NCBI GenBank assembly: GCA_038210135.1 | Contig: JBBQWZ010000001.1 | Coordinates: forward strand, 246,760 to 310,759 | Source of the DNA: JBBQWZ01 sp038210135 | GTDB lineage: Bacteria; Acidobacteriota; Terriglobia; Bryobacterales; Bryobacteraceae | Direction: 5' to 3' | DNA: 64,000 bases | Shown here: in pieces, positions 6,875 to 15,675 of the stretch | How the letters are laid out: each line of letters opens with the position of its first letter | Position numbering within the stretch: position 1 is the first letter of the stretch | Notes under the pieces: generated by a model | Database searches by the model: none | Seen by the model: the letters and a program-made list of their open reading frames with translations, nothing else | Told to the model about the DNA's origin: nothing | Made by a program: the position numbers and the translations under genes

Positions 6875-8512
6875 CTATTGGCTTCCCGCCCCGGCTTCCC
6901 CGCCTACCGCCTTCGTCACCGGGAGAATAACCCGCGATGCCGTTTTCCCGCTCAGAAACACCGTATTCGTCGCCTTCACCGATGCGTCGTACCCCTTGAT
7001 CGCGTCCCAAGTGTTTGTGTGCACGTCGAACCGCGGATTATTGCTGCTCTGCACGTGCACCTGGATCTTGTGGCCTTTGTTGAACACCAGGGCTGTCGAC
7101 CACAGCGGAATCGTCAGTTTGTAGACCTTGTTTTTCTCAATCAGCGAAGGCCGGTCAAGCCCCATGAAATAGCGCATGCGATAACCCTGATCGAGCACCA
7201 GAGCCTCATAGCCGTTCGGATACACATCCACCAGCTTGACGTGGAAATCGGTATCCTCGGCATCGGTCGAAACGAAAATCTCAGCCGTCACCGCACCCGC
7301 GATCTCCACCGGACTCGTGAGAACCGCCGTCTCGAACTTCAGAACGTCCGGCCGATTGCTCACCGGACGCTGATCCATCGGACCGCGTTCCATCATCAGA
7401 TTGCCGCCGCCCGCGGTCGCCACCGGATCCTTCGGATCGAACACATAGCTCTTCTTCGCTGACGCGACCGTGGACGCGGCAGCCGCTAATTTGCCATCTT
7501 CATGAAGGTAAAACGACGTTGGCGTGGATGCCGGAGGCCAGCTCGCTGCCGTCCGCCATACATTCCCCGGAGCGCCCGCCGTCATGGTATCGCCCATCAC
7601 GAAGTACTTCACCGCCGGCTCTTTCATGATTCCGTTATCAACGCCCTTCAGCCAGTAATCGAACCACCGGACCGGGTCGTCCGCGCCGCCGCGAGCCGCG
7701 TTCGCCGCATACTTCAAGTCGCCCGACAGCGCCCCGTGACCAAATGCGCCCATTACCAATTTCTGATTCCCGCGCGCCCCCGGACCGCCTTTCGCCTGCA
7801 GTTCCACGAAGCCATCAATGTCGCCTTGCAGGAAGATGTCGTACCATCCGCCCACGTTATAAAACGGCACGTTAATGTTCGGCAGATACGTCCGGATATC
7901 GTTCGCCCGCGCGTCGTCGTCGTAATGCCGGATCACAGGCCGCATCGTATTCGCCACTTCAACGCCCTGCCGCTTCAGCCATTCCTCGCTCATGTTCTTG
8001 AGAAAAATTCCGCCAGGCGCAGTCGAATAGCGCTGGCTGCTGCCGTGCGCGACCGATACGAATGCGGCCTTCAAATACGGAGTGCCGCTCATGGCCGCCA
8101 GGTACGCCGTGATTCCGGTCGCCGAAGCGCCAACCATTCCGACCTTCTTGTTCGACCACGCCTGCTTCGCGATCCACTCGATCGTGTCGAACCCGTCCAT
8201 GCGATCGTCTTCGAACGCGCGATACCTGCCTTCGCTCCTAAATTTTCCACGGCAGTCCTGCACAATCTGGACATAGCCCTTGGCCACGAAAGCCCCGCCC
8301 ATATTAGCTCCGCGCTGATCTTTGCCGTACGGCGTCCGTGTCAGGATCACCGGCCACGGGCCTTCGCCGTCAGGCTTCTCGATGTTGGTCGCGAGCTTCA
8401 CGCCGTCGCGCATCGGAACCATAACCTCTAGTTTTTCGGCGAGCAGCGGAAAGGCAACGAGCCCCAGCAGGAAAGCAAGCAGTGCGGTTGTTTGACGCAT
8501 GGGGAACATCAT
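6875..8512 (-). CDS. Exported CocE/NonD family alpha/beta hydrolase (peptidase S15-like)
   Basis: Serine hydrolase of the X-Pro dipeptidyl-peptidase/cocaine esterase family, about 545 residues. An N-terminal signal peptide is clear (hydrophobic TTALLAFLLGLVAFPLLA, cleavage before EKLEV). The nucleophile Ser is about residue 130 in GMVGASATG, preceded by the family motif QDCRGKFRSEG; a His lies in GAFGHGALSG. The C-terminal third is the beta-sandwich (CocE_C) domain, with VTAEIFVSTDAEDTDFHVKL. Four candidate starts lie close together (8512, 8509, 8500 and a much longer frame); those at 8500-8512 give a proper signal peptide. Family members cleave acyl esters, amides or Xaa-Pro peptides; the substrate here is not predictable. 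It is divergent from the beta-helix gene across ~60 bases. Confidence 0.9.
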   Translation of the reverse strand: MMFPMRQTTALLAFLLGLVAFPLLAEKLEVMVPMRDGVKLATNIEKPDGEGPWPVILTRTPYGKDQRGANMGGAFVAKGYVQIVQDCRGKFRSEGRYRAFEDDRMDGFDTIEWIAKQAWSNKKVGMVGASATGITAYLAAMSGTPYLKAAFVSVAHGSSQRYSTAPGGIFLKNMSEEWLKRQGVEVANTMRPVIRHYDDDARANDIRTYLPNINVPFYNVGGWYDIFLQGDIDGFVELQAKGGPGARGNQKLVMGAFGHGALSGDLKYAANAARGGADDPVRWFDYWLKGVDNGIMKEPAVKYFVMGDTMTAGAPGNVWRTAASWPPASTPTSFYLHEDGKLAAAASTVASAKKSYVFDPKDPVATAGGGNLMMERGPMDQRPVSNRPDVLKFETAVLTSPVEIAGAVTAEIFVSTDAEDTDFHVKLVDVYPNGYEALVLDQGYRMRYFMGLDRPSLIEKNKVYKLTIPLWSTALVFNKGHKIQVHVQSSNNPRFDVHTNTWDAIKGYDASVKATNTVFLSGKTASRVILPVTKAVGGEAGAGSQ

Positions 8513-8572
8513 ACTTCGCGCGGCCGCGAGACGGTAGACCCTGTTGACTGCCGCGTATGGTATACCTACCCC

Positions 8573-9811
8573 ATGAGAATTGCCGCCCTGTTTGTCGCCG
8601 CGCTCGCGCTGAGTTCCTGTGCGAAGAAGGAAGGCGGACTCGCCGCCGGTCCGGATTTCCAAAAGCAATTGCAGGAAGCCCTGATTACGGCCAAGCCCGG
8701 TGCGGTGATTGAAATCCCCGAAGGCAAACACGCGCTCGATCGCCAAATCTCATTGTCGGTGGCGAACGTTACCATCCGCGGCAAAGGCATCAACAAATCG
8801 ATCCTCTCCTTCGCCACCCAAAAGAGCGGCTCTTCCGGCGTCGCGGTCACAGCGGGCGGATTCACCATCGAAGACCTCGCCATCGAAGACGCGAAGGGCG
8901 ATGGCCTGAAAATCAATGGCGCCGACGGAGTCACCATTCGCCGCGTGCGCGCGGAATGGACCGGCGGCCCCAAAGAAACCAACGGCGCCTACGGACTGTA
9001 TCCGGTGAATTGCAAAAATGTGCTCATCGAAGACTCCGTCGTGATCGGCGCGGCCGACGCCGGATTCTACGTCGGTCAATCTGACAATATTATTGTCAGG
9101 CGCAATCGCGCGGAATCGAACGTCGCCGGTATCGAGATCGAAAACTCCACCCACGCCGACGTCTACGACAACACCGCCACGAAGAACACCGGCGGAATCC
9201 TGGTTTTCAATCTCCCGGACCTCCCCGTGCAAGGCGGCAGCTACACCCGCGTCTACAACAATCAGGTGATTGACAATAATCTTGCCAACTTCGCTCCCAA
9301 GGGAAACATGGTCGCGAGCGTCCCGGCCGGAACCGCGGTGATGGTCCTCGCGACGCATCACGTCGAAGTTTTCAAGAACACCATCAAGGATAACGGCAGC
9401 TATGGCGTCTCCGTTTTGAGCTACGGCACCACCGGACACGCTCTCAAGGACATGAAGTACAACCCCTACACCGCCTCCATCTACGTCCACGACAACACCA
9501 TCGCCGGAAACGGCGCCAAACCGGATGGACGCGTGAAGCGCGACCTCGAAGCTCGCCTCGGAACTCCCATTCCTTCGTTGCTCTACGACGGTGTATCGGA
9601 TCCGAAAGCCGCCAAGCCAACTCCCGACGACGCCAAAATCTGCTTCCAAAATAATGGCGACGTCACTTTCGCGAATTACGACGCCGGAAACGGTTTCAAG
9701 AAGGTGAGCCGCGACGTGAAAGCGTACAATTGCGCTCTGCCGGCGCTCTCCGCCATCACGCTACCCAACGTCCCCGCGACCACGTCCGCACTGACTGGCG
9801 GAGGCCGCTAG
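8573..9811 (+). CDS. Parallel beta-helix repeat lipoprotein
   Basis: 412 residues. The ATG at 8573 gives a lipoprotein signal with lipobox ALSSC, so the mature protein is anchored at Cys about residue 16. The body is a right-handed parallel beta-helix: a ladder of IRGKGINKSIL, FTIEDLAIEDAKGDGLKI, VTIRRVRAEWT, VLIEDSVVIG and IIVRRNRAES type turns (NosD/pectate-lyase-like fold). I recognise it as one half of a conserved two-gene pair (I recall TIGR03805) whose partner is the next gene; in other genomes both are exported and the pair has no known function. A TATACC box ends 6 bases before the ATG and no ribosome site is seen, which fits a leaderless transcript. Confidence 0.85.
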   Translation: MRIAALFVAALALSSCAKKEGGLAAGPDFQKQLQEALITAKPGAVIEIPEGKHALDRQISLSVANVTIRGKGINKSILSFATQKSGSSGVAVTAGGFTIEDLAIEDAKGDGLKINGADGVTIRRVRAEWTGGPKETNGAYGLYPVNCKNVLIEDSVVIGAADAGFYVGQSDNIIVRRNRAESNVAGIEIENSTHADVYDNTATKNTGGILVFNLPDLPVQGGSYTRVYNNQVIDNNLANFAPKGNMVASVPAGTAVMVLATHHVEVFKNTIKDNGSYGVSVLSYGTTGHALKDMKYNPYTASIYVHDNTIAGNGAKPDGRVKRDLEARLGTPIPSLLYDGVSDPKAAKPTPDDAKICFQNNGDVTFANYDAGNGFKKVSRDVKAYNCALPALSAITLPNVPATTSALTGGGR

Positions 9812-10876
9812 TTGTCATCAGCAGTTTCGCGCTGGACGCTGATCGCGTTCGCGCTCCTGTTCGCATCCTGCAATCGAAGACCCGACGGCGTTCGCACGTT
9901 TCTCGCGGAGCCGTTTCCGAAGCATCTCTCCGAATGGGGCCTGTTCACCGGACGCCCGGTCGAAATGAAACCCGCCGCGGGAGTCCTGCCCTACGATCTC
10001 AACACGCCGCTCTTCTCCGATTTCGCCACTAAGCAGCGTTTCGTTTGGATGCCCGCTGGAACCTCCGCGAAATACTCCGACACGGATACCTTCGAGTTTC
10101 CAACCGGCACCATCATCGCGAAAACCTTTTCGTATCCCAACCGCGTTATTGAAACCCGCATCCTCGTCAATTCGCGCGATGGCTGGGTGGGCCTTCCCTA
10201 CGTCTGGAACGCCGACGGCACCGAAGCCAATCTCGAAATCGCGGCCGATCCCCAGAAGATCGACTACGTTACTGCTACTGGTGAAAAACTGACGATCGAC
10301 TACGTCATTCCGAACATGAACCAGTGCAAGGGCTGTCACGAGAACGCCAAGCGTATGACGCCCATCGGGCCCAAAGCCCGCCACCTGAACCGCGACTTAG
10401 ATTACGCGGACGGGCGCGCGAACCAACTCGTGAAATGGACGAAAGTGGGCTACCTGCAAGGCGCTCCCGCCGAGGCGCCCCGAGCCGCCGTTTGGAACGA
10501 TCCAGCCAGCGGCACTCTCGATCAGCGAGCCCGCTCGTACCTCGACATCAACTGCGCGCACTGTCACAATCCCAAGGGGCCCGCGGGCACGTCAGGCCTC
10601 TATCTGCACACGACGGAGACCGAAGCGGTGCGCCTCGGCGCCTGCAAGGGTCCGGTCGCAACCGGACCGGGATCGGGTGGGTTTAAGTACGGTATCGTCC
10701 CCGGCAAAGCGGAAGAATCCATTCTCATTCACCGCATGGAGTCGGGCACGCCGAAAGTGATGATGCCGGAGCTGGGCCGCGCCGTTATCCACCACGAAGG
10801 CGTCGCGCTGATCCGCGCCTGGATCGACGCCATGAAAGGTGGCTGCGACGATTCGCGTAGAGTGGAAGTGTTCTAG
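9812..10876 (+). CDS. SO2930-type diheme c-type cytochrome lipoprotein
   Basis: 354 residues. The TTG start directly follows the stop of the beta-helix gene and is preceded by GGAGG about 7 bases upstream; it gives a lipoprotein signal with lipobox FASC. Two haem-attachment motifs are present, CKGCH and CAHCH, so this is a diheme cytochrome acting outside the inner membrane. The N-terminal half carries family motifs PYDLNTPLFSDFATKQRF and FPTGTIIAKTF. It is the partner family of the preceding beta-helix protein (I recall TIGR03806); together they probably form an electron-transferring envelope complex. Tight spacing indicates one operon. Confidence 0.88.
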   Translation: MSSAVSRWTLIAFALLFASCNRRPDGVRTFLAEPFPKHLSEWGLFTGRPVEMKPAAGVLPYDLNTPLFSDFATKQRFVWMPAGTSAKYSDTDTFEFPTGTIIAKTFSYPNRVIETRILVNSRDGWVGLPYVWNADGTEANLEIAADPQKIDYVTATGEKLTIDYVIPNMNQCKGCHENAKRMTPIGPKARHLNRDLDYADGRANQLVKWTKVGYLQGAPAEAPRAAVWNDPASGTLDQRARSYLDINCAHCHNPKGPAGTSGLYLHTTETEAVRLGACKGPVATGPGSGGFKYGIVPGKAEESILIHRMESGTPKVMMPELGRAVIHHEGVALIRAWIDAMKGGCDDSRRVEVF

Positions 10877-10878
10877 AA

Positions 10879-11526
10879 ATGCAGCCCCGCCTCATCGGAA
10901 TCGCCGGAATGTCCGGCGCTGGCAAGAGCGAACTCGCGCGCTACGCATCGCTCCACCTGCCGGAACGCACCCAGCTCATTTGGATGGATGCGTACTATTT
11001 CCCGCAAGACGACATCCCGATGGAAGAGCGCGTCAAAGTAAATTACGACCACCCGGATTCGCTCGACTGGGACCTGTTCGAGAGCCACCTTCGCGCCATC
11101 GCCTCCGGCAACGCAGTGGATGAGCCCGTGTATTTATTCGATCAACACACGCGCGCGAAGCAGACGCGCCGCATCGAACCCGCCCGCTACGTGATCGTCG
11201 AAGGCCTGCTGGCGCTGCACAAGCCCGCAATCCGCGCGCTCTATGAAGTGAAGGTCTATGTGACGACTCCAGACGAGGTCTGCCTCGCACGCCGCATTGA
11301 ACGCGATATTCACCAGCGCGGACGCACTGAGGAATCGGTGCTCGCGCAATACCACGCGACCGTACTGCCGATGGCGATCCAGTTCGTGAAGCCGACCGAA
11401 ACATTGGCGGACCTGGTAATCTCCGGCGAACAACCGCTCGCCGAGTCCTACGCGACAGTCTCCCGCGCGCTTAGCCCAGGACAGTCCGAAGAACAGCTGC
11501 CGCTTTTTCGCACTCCGCCCGCGTAA
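10879..11526 (+). CDS. udk: Uridine kinase-like P-loop kinase
   Basis: 215 residues, typical of uridine/cytidine kinases, which make UMP or CMP from nucleosides with ATP or GTP. Walker A is GMSGAGKS (residues 10-17); WMDAYYFPQDD corresponds to the substrate-binding Asp-Tyr segment; NYDHPDSLDWD matches the family NFDHPxAFD motif; EGLLAL and RRIERDIHQRG (lid) are also present. The gene starts 2 bases after the diheme cytochrome gene, so it may be cotranscribed despite an unrelated role. The last 56 bases overlap the convergent ltaE gene. A phosphoribulokinase/uridine kinase relative with another substrate cannot be excluded. Confidence 0.82.
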   Translation: MQPRLIGIAGMSGAGKSELARYASLHLPERTQLIWMDAYYFPQDDIPMEERVKVNYDHPDSLDWDLFESHLRAIASGNAVDEPVYLFDQHTRAKQTRRIEPARYVIVEGLLALHKPAIRALYEVKVYVTTPDEVCLARRIERDIHQRGRTEESVLAQYHATVLPMAIQFVKPTETLADLVISGEQPLAESYATVSRALSPGQSEEQLPLFRTPPA

Positions 11527-12496
11527 CGTCGTAGTGCGTCAGCGCGCGAAGCCGCGTTCCGCCCGCGGTGTTGATCACCACGCCAGCCGCGCGCACCTTC
11601 GCCAAAACCTGTGCCGGAGTCAAACCGGTGCGCGCCACATCGAACACCGCGATATTCGTCAGCACCTTCAAAGGATCGATATCGATGCCCTTGATCCCGG
11701 CGATGCCTTCCGCGAACACGCGCGCGTTCGCGTGATCTTCCGCGAGGCGCTCCGGCATTTGCTCGAGCGCGATCAGGCCCGCCGCCGCGAGGATGCCTGC
11801 CTGCCGCATGCCGCCGCCCAGCCTTTTTCGCAAATTGCGCCCCTCGTCGATCGCATCCTTCTCGCCTACCAACATCGATCCGACCGGCGCACCAAGCCCC
11901 TTCGACAGGCAAAACATCACAGTGTCCACATTCTTCGTGATGCGATCCACAGCCACGCCCGACGCCACCGACGCATTAAAAATCCGCGCGCCATCCATGT
12001 GAACCTTGATTCCGCGCGCGTGTGCTTCGTCGCACAAGTCGTCAATCACAGCCAGCGGATATACAATGCCGCCCGCCATGTTGTGCGTATTCTCGATGCA
12101 GATCACCGCCGTAGGACCGAGAAATCCACCGCGCGGCTTCACCGATTTCTCGACGATCTTCCACGTCAGAATTCCGTCATCGGTCGGCACCGCCCTTGTC
12201 TGCAACCCGGAAAACCACGCGGTCATTGACAGTTCCCAATCGAGAATGTGCGCCCGTGCGTCGCAAATCACTTCCTCGCCATGATGCGAAAGCAGCTTCA
12301 GCGCGATTGTATTCGCCATCGTCCCGGTGGGCACGAACAGCGCGGCCGGTTTCCCGAAAATCTCGGCAGACCGCTCTTCTAAGCGGTTAATCGTGGGATC
12401 TTCGCGATACACATCGTCGCCGACTTCGGCTTCCGCCATCGCGCGCCGCATCGCGGCTGTAGGTTTTGTGACCGTGTCACTGCGTAGATCAATCAT
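11471..12496 (-). CDS. ltaE: Low-specificity L-threonine aldolase
   Basis: PLP enzyme that splits L-threonine or L-allo-threonine to glycine and acetaldehyde in the cytoplasm. 341 residues, the normal length. Family start MIDLRSDTVTKPT is present; the Schiff-base Lys is 199 in CLSKGLGAPVGS; His83 region (DARAHI), Asp168 in HMDGARIFNA and VPTGTMAN all match. The start ATG overlaps the stop of hemW by 4 bases (ATGA type), so translation is coupled to hemW. Its 3' end overlaps the opposite-strand kinase gene by 56 bases. Confidence 0.93.
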   Translation of the reverse strand: MIDLRSDTVTKPTAAMRRAMAEAEVGDDVYREDPTINRLEERSAEIFGKPAALFVPTGTMANTIALKLLSHHGEEVICDARAHILDWELSMTAWFSGLQTRAVPTDDGILTWKIVEKSVKPRGGFLGPTAVICIENTHNMAGGIVYPLAVIDDLCDEAHARGIKVHMDGARIFNASVASGVAVDRITKNVDTVMFCLSKGLGAPVGSMLVGEKDAIDEGRNLRKRLGGGMRQAGILAAAGLIALEQMPERLAEDHANARVFAEGIAGIKGIDIDPLKVLTNIAVFDVARTGLTPAQVLAKVRAAGVVINTAGGTRLRALTHYDVTRAECEKAAAVLRTVLG

Positions 12497-13575
12497 GAAA
12501 TGAATTCCGCAAATACGTCGTTGGAGATCAGGATCCCGCGCGGCGTCAGCCGGACCCGGTCCCCCGCCTGTTCAAGTAGTCCGTCGCGCAGGAAGCGTGA
12601 AACCGATTCCCTGGGCGTCGCCGTTAACGCTACGCCTTCCGTCAGCCGCAAGCCCAGGAACCAGCGTTCCTCTTCCGCTTTCGCCGTCGATTCCTCCGTC
12701 AGCAAGGCCTCGCCCGCGGACGCGCGCCGCACGTATTCCGACGCTGATTCCACATTCTGCCGCCGGACCGCGCCATCGAAGGAGTGCGCGTCCGAACCAA
12801 AGCCGATGTACGGTTCCCGGCGCCAATACTTCAAATTGTGGACAGACTCCGCACCGGGACGCGCAAAATTCGAGATCTCGTAGCGAGCGACGCCGATGCG
12901 TCCCAGGAACTCGGCGGCGGCTTCATACATGTCCGCGATCGCATCATTCGACGGAACGTCGCGCGCGCCGTAACGCCCGCCCCCATCCAAAATCTCCAAG
13001 CCCAGCCGCGAGTCCTCGTCTACCTCCAGCATGTAAACCGAAACGTGCGGAGCCTCCAGGCGCTCCACCCAGTCGAGCGATTCACGCCAGCTAGATGCGG
13101 TCTGGCCGGGCAGTCCAGCAATCAGATCCACGTTGAAATTCGAAATGCCTTCCGCTCGCAGCATCGCAATATTCGCCGCGACCATATCCGCATCGTGCCG
13201 TCTACCCGTGCGCGAAAGCTCCGGTTTGACGAAACTCTGCACCCCCAGGCTTACCCGGTTGATGCCCGCCGAAACCCATGCGCGGACCTGCTCCACCGTG
13301 AACGATCCCGGAGCGGCCTCCATCGTCGCCTCTCGCCACGGCCTTCCGGGCAACGCGGAAAAGAGCCGCTGCACCGCTTCCGGGCCCAATTGCGACGGTG
13401 TTCCGCCGCCTGCGAACACCGTGTCCGGCTTCCACCGCCAGTCGTGCGATCCGATTTCGCCGCACAACGTGTTGAGGTATTCCGCTTCCAATTCCTTCGA
13501 GAACACGCCCGAAGCGAAGTTGCAGTACGTACATTTCTGTCCGCAAAACGGATACGAGATGTAGACGCCCGCCAT
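12493..13575 (-). CDS. hemW: Radical SAM haem chaperone HemW (HemN-like)
   Basis: 360 residues from the ATG at 13575, which gives the family start MAGVYISYPFCGQKCTYCNF. The 4Fe-4S/SAM cysteines are C11, C15 and C18 (CxxxCxxC); GGGTPSQL, INRVSLGVQSF and NVDLIAGLPGQT are radical-SAM core motifs; the HemN C-terminal domain with WFLGLRLTEGV closes the protein. The residue after the third Cys is Asn-Phe, as in HemW, not the Cys of true HemN, so a haem chaperone is more likely than a coproporphyrinogen dehydrogenase. Seven bases separate it from cyaY upstream, so iron delivery and haem handling are in one operon. Confidence 0.9.
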   Translation of the reverse strand: MAGVYISYPFCGQKCTYCNFASGVFSKELEAEYLNTLCGEIGSHDWRWKPDTVFAGGGTPSQLGPEAVQRLFSALPGRPWREATMEAAPGSFTVEQVRAWVSAGINRVSLGVQSFVKPELSRTGRRHDADMVAANIAMLRAEGISNFNVDLIAGLPGQTASSWRESLDWVERLEAPHVSVYMLEVDEDSRLGLEILDGGGRYGARDVPSNDAIADMYEAAAEFLGRIGVARYEISNFARPGAESVHNLKYWRREPYIGFGSDAHSFDGAVRRQNVESASEYVRRASAGEALLTEESTAKAEEERWFLGLRLTEGVALTATPRESVSRFLRDGLLEQAGDRVRLTPRGILISNDVFAEFIS

Positions 13576-13582
13576 GATTGCG

Positions 13583-13909
13583 TTACAGTTCGACCGGCTT
13601 GCCGATCTGCTTCGAGATCGCATCCGCCATCAGGCCGTCAAGCGTCAGCCCGCTTTCCGGATGCACAAATGCCTCGCGTATCGGATCCCAGCCCAATTTG
13701 AAGCTTCGCGAGTGGGCTGAAACCCAAACCTGGCGCACCGGCGAATTCGGGCTAACCACGAACTTCGCCTTCGGCCCTTCGAATTCCACCGACAACGCGC
13801 CGGAATTCATGTCGGACTCAAAATCGTGCTCGTCCGACGCCGTATTCAGCTTCTTCGAAAGCGACTCGAGCGCAGCCACCGACTCGATCTGGAATTCTTG
13901 CTCTGTCAT
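13583..13909 (-). CDS. cyaY: Frataxin/CyaY-family iron-binding protein
   Basis: 108 residues. The pattern SGALSVEFEGPKAKFVVSPN followed by SPVRQVWVSAHSRSFKLGWD is the frataxin beta-sheet signature (xxFVINxQxPxRQIWLSSP), and the acidic first helix (EQEFQIESVAALESL) corresponds to the iron-binding acidic ridge. Frataxins bind iron and modulate the IscS/IscU Fe-S assembly machinery. The ATG at 13909 was chosen because the longer frame to 14032 has no homologous sequence. It is the first gene of a cyaY-hemW-ltaE run; HemW needs an Fe-S cluster, which makes the pairing sensible. Recognition rests on motif pattern only. Confidence 0.8.
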   Translation of the reverse strand: MTEQEFQIESVAALESLSKKLNTASDEHDFESDMNSGALSVEFEGPKAKFVVSPNSPVRQVWVSAHSRSFKLGWDPIREAFVHPESGLTLDGLMADAISKQIGKPVEL

Positions 13910-14119
13910 TTGGGATTTCTTTTCCAAGATAGCGCGGACCAGCCCGGAACGCGTCCCCAAAGTACCAACCGGCTTGCGAATTGCACATAGAACTGGCCTC
14001 GAGTGCCCTGCAAAACTTACACCAAGACGCAAATGCGACTTTTACGTCCTTAGAGGCATCTGTTAACCTTGGACCACGCCACAAGGCCGGTGGTCGAAGT
14101 CTGTCCGCGAGCATATTTA

Positions 14120-15670
14120 ATGGAAGCGTCCTGTATTCGACACACCGACCTGCCCGGTACGTCCCGCCTGTTCGCGGACTTCGCGTACCATTTCGATCGA
14201 GTTACTTCGTTCTATCGATACCCGCCCGCTGACCTCGATTCCCTGAAACAAGCCGCCGCTGCGATCCGCTACCCCGACGACCGTCGCGCCGCGATTGTCG
14301 CTGCGCTTCGAGCGCAAAACGGCGAATCCGAAACGTTGAACAAACTTGCGCTCCCCGGAACTCTCGTGGTCGTCACCGGGCAACAGGTCGGCCTTTTCTC
14401 AGGACCCGCCTACACGATTTACAAGGCGCTCACCGCCGTGCGCATGGCGGCTGAGCTCTCGTCGCAAGGCATCCCCACAGTACCGATCTTCTGGCTCGCC
14501 AGCGAGGATCACGACTTCCCCGAAGTGGATCACGTGTGGAGTTTCGGACCCTCTCAGCAGCCGGTGAAGCTTACCGTCAGCGGAAAGCATTCGGAGCTGC
14601 AGCCCGTCGGAACCGTCGAGATTGTTACCGCACCGTTAGACGAACTTCGCGCGCTGCTCGCCGGCTTCCCTTTCGCCGACGAAGTGCTCGCGCTGGTGAA
14701 GCAAGCCTATGCGCCCGGCCAGACCCTCGGAAGCGCGTTTCATTCCCTCCTCAAACAGATTCTCAGCAAATTTGGAATTCTCTTTCTCGACCCGTTGGAG
14801 CCGGCCATCCGCAAAATCGGCGCGCCGTTCATCGTGGACGCCCTCCGCGCCGCACCGGATCTAAAAGCGAAACTCCTCGAACGCAACAAGCAGCTCGCCG
14901 CCGCCGGCTACCACTCGCAAGTCCTGTTCCAGCCCAGTTCCTCGCTGTTTTTCCTGCTTGAAAACGGCAAGCGAGTCCCGGTGAAGCGAAAGGATGAAGA
15001 GTTCGCCGCCCTCGCCGACAACGCGGACCACGTTTCTCCGAACGCCTTGCTCCGTCCGGTGATGCAGGACTACCTGCTCCCGACGGTCGCCTACGTCGGC
15101 GGTCCTGCCGAGCTCGCTTATCTCGCGCAGTCCGAGGTCCTCTACGATTCCCTTCTCGGCCGCATGCCCGTCATGATGCCGCGCGCCGGATTTACTTTGC
15201 TCGACCACCGCGCCAACAAGCTGCTGACTCGTTTTCACCTGAGTGTCGCCGACACCTTCGGATTCTCCGACGGTCTCCGCGAGCGGATTGCCGCCACACT
15301 GACGCCGCCATCGATCAAGCAGACCTTCGCCGACGTGCAGGCGATCATCGATCAGAATCTGGAGCGCCTCGGCAAGGAACTCGTCCACTTCGATCCGACC
15401 CTTGACTCGTCACTCAAAAAGAGCCAGGCGAAAATCGCGCACCAGCTCTCGAAACTGACCGAGAAGACCGCCCGCGAGACCATGCGCCGCGACACCCGCG
15501 CCACCGCCGACGCCGCCTTCCTCACCGGACTCCTCTATCCGCAGCGACATCTGCAGGAGCGTTTCTACACGATCCTGCCTTTCCTCGCGAAACACGGACT
15601 CGACCTTGTGGACACTGTGTACGACAACATCTCTCTTGACTGCCCGGATCACAAGGTCCTGGTAGTCTAG
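14120..15670 (+). CDS. bshC: BshC, putative cysteine-adding enzyme of bacillithiol biosynthesis
   Basis: 516 residues; family members are about 540. BshC adds cysteine to glucosaminyl-malate as the last step of bacillithiol synthesis. Diagnostic stretches are VVTGQQVGLFSGPAYTIYKA, FWLASEDHDFPEVDHVW, YVGGPAELAYLAQSE and the C-terminal LYPQRHLQERFYTILPF. Glycosyl-transferase (bshA) and deacetylase (bshB) are not in the window. The ATG at 14120 gives the family-type N-terminus; a TTG at 14069 is an alternative. The HpaI aldolase starts 5 bases downstream, so the two form an operon. Bacillithiol genes occur in Firmicutes, Bacteroidetes, Deinococcus and Acidobacteria, which supports the taxonomic guess. 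Confidence 0.92.
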   Translation: MEASCIRHTDLPGTSRLFADFAYHFDRVTSFYRYPPADLDSLKQAAAAIRYPDDRRAAIVAALRAQNGESETLNKLALPGTLVVVTGQQVGLFSGPAYTIYKALTAVRMAAELSSQGIPTVPIFWLASEDHDFPEVDHVWSFGPSQQPVKLTVSGKHSELQPVGTVEIVTAPLDELRALLAGFPFADEVLALVKQAYAPGQTLGSAFHSLLKQILSKFGILFLDPLEPAIRKIGAPFIVDALRAAPDLKAKLLERNKQLAAAGYHSQVLFQPSSSLFFLLENGKRVPVKRKDEEFAALADNADHVSPNALLRPVMQDYLLPTVAYVGGPAELAYLAQSEVLYDSLLGRMPVMMPRAGFTLLDHRANKLLTRFHLSVADTFGFSDGLRERIAATLTPPSIKQTFADVQAIIDQNLERLGKELVHFDPTLDSSLKKSQAKIAHQLSKLTEKTARETMRRDTRATADAAFLTGLLYPQRHLQERFYTILPFLAKHGLDLVDTVYDNISLDCPDHKVLVV

Positions 15671-15675
15671 AATCC

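Noticed and set aside
14069..14119. TTG start for bshC at 14069
   Set aside because: The extra 17 residues are not family-like and the ATG at 14120 gives the expected N-terminus, though the evidence is modest.
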